From assembly GCA_944548615.1 (NCBI GenBank), contig OX155960.1, forward strand, positions 29,482,056-29,546,055: DNA of 64,000 bases, written 5' to 3'. Of the stretch, positions 60,126 through 64,000 are shown one piece after another. A program made the position numbers and the translations under genes. This DNA comes from Micropterix aruncella. Lineage: Eukaryota; Arthropoda; Insecta; Lepidoptera; Micropterigidae. The first letter of the stretch is position 1; each line of letters starts with the position of its first letter. The notes under the pieces are model-generated. The model saw only the letters and a program-made list of their open reading frames with translations. It did not search any database and was not told the DNA's origin.

Positions 60126-60166
60126 GCGCCAGAATAACCTGTCACAGTGACAGGTTATTCTGGCGC
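60126..60166. repeat. Perfect 41-base palindrome
   Basis: A 20-base arm, GCGCCAGAATAACCTGTCAC, a single A, and the exact reverse complement. The stem has no mismatch. It lies just downstream of a family C repeat. Confidence 0.95.
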
Positions 60167-60169
60167 CTT

Positions 60170-63100
60170 ACAGTGACACGCCTATGCGTCCAAGATGTTG
60201 ATAATCTTGTTTTAAAGTCGAGGTTTTACAGGCATATCGTTCCTGAGTCTGCCTTTCCGCATTGCCTTTAGTTCATATGGTTTTGCACGGTGTACTGTGC
60301 CATTGTAGTTTTCAATTTAAAACGCACCTCAAGTTATCTTCACTTCTGCAGATTTACCAACCAGTTCCGTGCGAAGGTAGCACAAGCGAGCTTGTTTGCC
60401 GGACATTTTCTTAAAATATGGCCGTGCCCGTGCGACAAAATAAACAATAAGAGAATTGTGAATATCGCCGTTCAGAGACGATGAATTATTCATCCCGGGG
60501 GCGAGCACAGCCAGGCAGCCGCGCGCTGGCCGTAGTGTAGCCAGTAGCGGTATTTTTGCGACCGTGGTGGTATTATTAGGTGTAAAAATTTGTGTTTGGT
60601 AATTTTCGGCACGGAAGTAATCAAACATATTTTAAAAAATATATTGCATAAATTATCGAATGCAATCGAAAGCGAAGTATCTAAAATGGAGTTATAACCA
60701 AATAAAAAAAATATTAAACCATTTGTTACACTGAGAGAAAACTTCCATCAGTCACACGCAATGGTGAAAAGGAAAATGACATACTAATTTTATTACACAC
60801 ACTCAAATCGGTATGCTACGCCTCAGTATGACACGCATAGGTAATTATCGTTTAGACATAACACAATTATACACCAAGATATCACAGACACAGTAATGCG
60901 CTGACTGGGTGAATCGTTTTTTTTAAATCACGGATTGTCCGATTAGCAGTTAAATATATCCATTAATTAGCAAAATTTTGAAGACGTATATTTTATTATC
61001 TTTGATCCCTCAAAAATCAGCGATAATCCACATATTACGTATTCACGTTTTTGGGATTCTCGACTTTCCCTCCCTTATGTCAACAGACGTAGTCAGCGGC
61101 CTGGACCCCCCCCCCCCCCACAAGATTACGTAATCAACCGAATTTGCGGAAAATGTGAAGAATCGTGAACCCAGCTTTTGTGAAGTGTTTAAAGACAGTA
61201 AGTGTAAAAAAAAATAGAATGATTATAAATGGGTATTTTATTAATTCAAAATAATTACAAAATCTCAAACTCTTTGGTTTATTTTACAGATCATAATCTT
61301 CCGACCACAGTGGCTGTAAAGGCGGTATTAAAGAGAGAAAAAATAATTATGAATGCATTTAAAAATGCACATTTAATGTGCAGGTTTTAGATTAAAAAAA
61401 TTGTGATGCGATGACCAAAGCTGATTACGTAATCAGGACGGGCACCCCGCCTGATTATCCCACACGTAATCTAGCGTAACCCTGAGCTCCGACCCCCTCG
61501 CTCGGTGATTACGAAATATGTTGACGGCTTCTAATATATTTATAATTATATTAATTTCACCAGAAACTACATAATTACAGTTATATATTATACATAATTG
61601 TAAATAAAACATAATTAATTAAATTATGGAAAATAGTTTCTACTCTTTAATTTTAAATGTTACAATGGGCGAGTTTATTTTAATACGATAATCTCTTATA
61701 AGCATGTACACCTACCGTGAAGTGTGTATATGTCTGCGCGTGTAACATGCATCTATAAATACGTGTGTGTCTTGTTATAATATATGTATGGCCGTTCCAC
61801 TGTAAAGAATAGTATTTTTTAACAATCTAGTGGTATTTTTCGGTTTTAAAATCTGGCACGCTGCTGGCCGGTCGCCGTCTGGGTACTGTGTAAACGCGAC
61901 GAGGTGGGCAAAGAGCGAGCAAAGCTTCGCCATCGTCGTGCCCTCTGGCACCGGTTCCATCTTATTAACGATCGTTCGCCGAGATGATTCATCAATTTAT
62001 ACGTCGCAGAATACAAACAACCTCGGCAACGAGGGACTGCATGGGAAAGAAGTTAAAGAAGAAGCAGGTGCGCTGTCGTCACAAAACAATCTGATATTCT
62101 GCAATAGACGTATATGACAGTAGGCTGCGAGTTGACGTTAATGTTCTTGTCACCGTCCACTTGTCACGTTTGTGCTAAAGCAAGATACAGATCTTGCTTT
62201 TCGTTTGCAGCATTTGCTTGATCATGGAAATTTCATTTCAAATATTATGCAATATAACTCCAGTTGTAGCAATTTAAATATTCTTCTGGTTTATAATAAT
62301 GATTTGCTGTATACGAAAAAAATGGTTGAAACACTGTATTATTTACTTACTTCCCCAAATTTTGTCCTAAAGCGACATATAGTAATAACACGATAATTTG
62401 TTTGCACTCAATTTTCGAGCTCTGTTTATTCTCTTCGATTTAGTTGATTTTTTATCAGCTGGCTTTAATAACTGCGATTTGATATTCTTTATTTTTAATG
62501 CATGATTTTAAAATTCTATTTAATAAACCGGTAAACCACGTATTCAATTTTACAGGTTTCAATATTTTTATTTCAAAACCTGCTGAAGATGTCGAAAAGC
62601 GATTGAAGCAATAGTGGTAGGCAATGTCCTCGGAATTCTAAGTTACTTATTTTTCTAGGATCGGTATTAATGGATTTATAACTTTTTTGAATGTTGAAAC
62701 TGCCGCCATTTTTAAACAAAACGGCGGATATCTCTCATCGGCTTCTAAAATCTCGGAATTAGGATGAACCATTGTTCTATGACATTTGGTCCCGTAGGAC
62801 TGTAGTTTTTGAGGTACAGTAGGTACAGATTCACACAGCATACGCACACACAAACATATGCTCGAAAACAAAACCTATTTACATACTTCATGTAGCACGA
62901 TGCATTTTTTTAGGGACTTAGTTTCAGCCGGACTTAGTTTTATTCGATGACACTTTCCTTATTTTTAAAAATGGCTTTGCCAATATAAAATTTAGACGAA
63001 GAGAATAGAAAAATTATAGTAAATGTCCCTTAATAGATTTTTATATTTGTAGGTATTGGTTTTTAGTCTGTGTTTTGGTCAAAATATATTTTAAGCTGAA

Positions 63101-64000
63101 CTTCTTATATGCAACTGGATGCACTAAATATCCATGAATATAATAAATTAGACAAATAAAACGTTTTATTGCAATAATAATTATTAGAAAAATAATTTAT
63201 TTCACTCAAGTCTGCTTGTTTCAAGTTCTCTTCATGTTATTAATAGGTTTAGGGTTCTTGCAGTTGAGTGTTATTGAACTGTGTTACGAACTTATCATAG
63301 GTACATCGTGTTCTTTCTTTCCACATCCAAATGGGCCCAAAATACATGGCATTAATATGCATCCGCCGCATACACATATTTGAATTGTTTGTCTTGATGG
63401 CGTTTTTACCCGAGGGAAAATAAGCGGGTGCATTGGAAATGCATGATAATGATCCACAACGATCGACAATTTATATCAATCTGATGCAGTTCACGTTCCA
63501 GGCCATCTTGTACTTGCACCTCGTTACGGGGAATATGCGTTTTTGCTGCAGATACTCGTACAGGATGGCTATGAATATTTAGTGGTAAAAGTAAGTAGGA
63601 CAACATGTGGGACATCTGCGAGACGGCGAGAGTGGGATGGAGATACCAGCATGCAATATCGTTAGTTATTTTTTACGAAAAATCTTACTTTCCAAACTTT
63701 AACATCATTCGCAATAACCACATTAATTTAATTACGCATTCTTTAACCACAGTCATAATTAGCCCTTCACGAGATGGTCGTCATATGTAATGAAACGCGT
63801 TTCACGTTATACCGAGAACACAATAATAAAACGGAATTAATCAATTTTAAAGTCAATTGAACTGCACGCATTTCTCGAAATAAGCTCTGGAATAAGTTAA
63901 TAAATAATTCACACTTCCCAGTAAGAACAACCGTGAAGTGGTATATTCACTTAAGTCAACTGCCGGCGCGACCCACCATTTTCGCATATTTTGAGTCAAC
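60170..64000. other. Gene-free 3' end of the window
   Basis: AT-rich with a C run (61106-61119), the SINE-like tail at 61650-61800 and an ordinary-looking repeat-like stretch at 62640-62900. A 95-codon frame at 61830-62117 and a 99-codon frame at 60628-60329 have no recognisable domain. I see no exon I can support. Confidence 0.4.
61650..61800 (-). repeat. SINE-like repeat, copy 3 (tail part only)
   Basis: Shares ACAATGGGCGAGTTTAT, GTGAAGTGTGTATATG and GCGTGTAACATGC with 43100-43220 and 55680-55730. The tRNA-like head is absent. Confidence 0.4.

Noticed and set aside
60290..60628. Overlapping open frames on both strands near 60.4 kb
   Set aside because: No recognisable motif and no splice-supported partner; insufficient to call a gene.

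Overview
The window is eukaryotic nuclear DNA from an insect, most likely a moth or butterfly (Lepidoptera). The reasons are AT-rich sequence with intron-split genes and GT-AG junctions, an insect-type tandem pair of GNAT N-acetyltransferase genes, a clip-domain protease relic, and many non-LTR retrotransposon pieces with AATTTGAATTTG-type tails. There are no operons, CRISPR arrays or other prokaryotic features. The order Lepidoptera is an inference and I cannot name the species.

Four protein genes can be read. Two tandem + strand paralogues of the arylalkylamine N-acetyltransferase-like GNAT family lie at 10366-15774 (3 exons, 258 aa) and 21081-24871 (4 exons, 260 aa). On the - strand, starting 58 bases past the second one's stop codon and tail-to-tail with it, is a complete 10-exon SLC5-family sodium/solute symporter gene at 39741-24930 (607 aa, all exon phases consistent). 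Upstream of it, also on the - strand, are the last two exons of an APCDD1-like Wnt-pathway inhibitor (42179-40459); its 5' exons were not found. A broken clip-domain serine protease relic (17896-17194, -) sits between the two acetyltransferases. The four genes have no evident shared pathway.

The remainder is mostly repeats. It includes an RTE-type and a CR1-type LINE fragment (3.1-4.7 kb), two near-identical LINE copies in opposite orientation inside SLC5 introns, several decayed LINEs (22.9, 27.8-30.6, 49.4-51.3, 54.9-55.6 kb), and three MITE families with terminal inverted repeats and 3-base target duplications. There are also a snap-back palindrome, a GC-rich repeat family with five copies, a SINE-like family with a tRNA-like T-arm, and three long (TA)n arrays. 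From 42.2 kb to the end I see no convincing gene exon.

I found no clearly new functional system. The observations most worth following are the reciprocal motif changes in the two acetyltransferases, the reversed clip/protease order, the composite inverted-repeat element at 43.5-44.9 kb, the unplaced GC-rich repeat family and a perfect 41-base palindrome at 60126.
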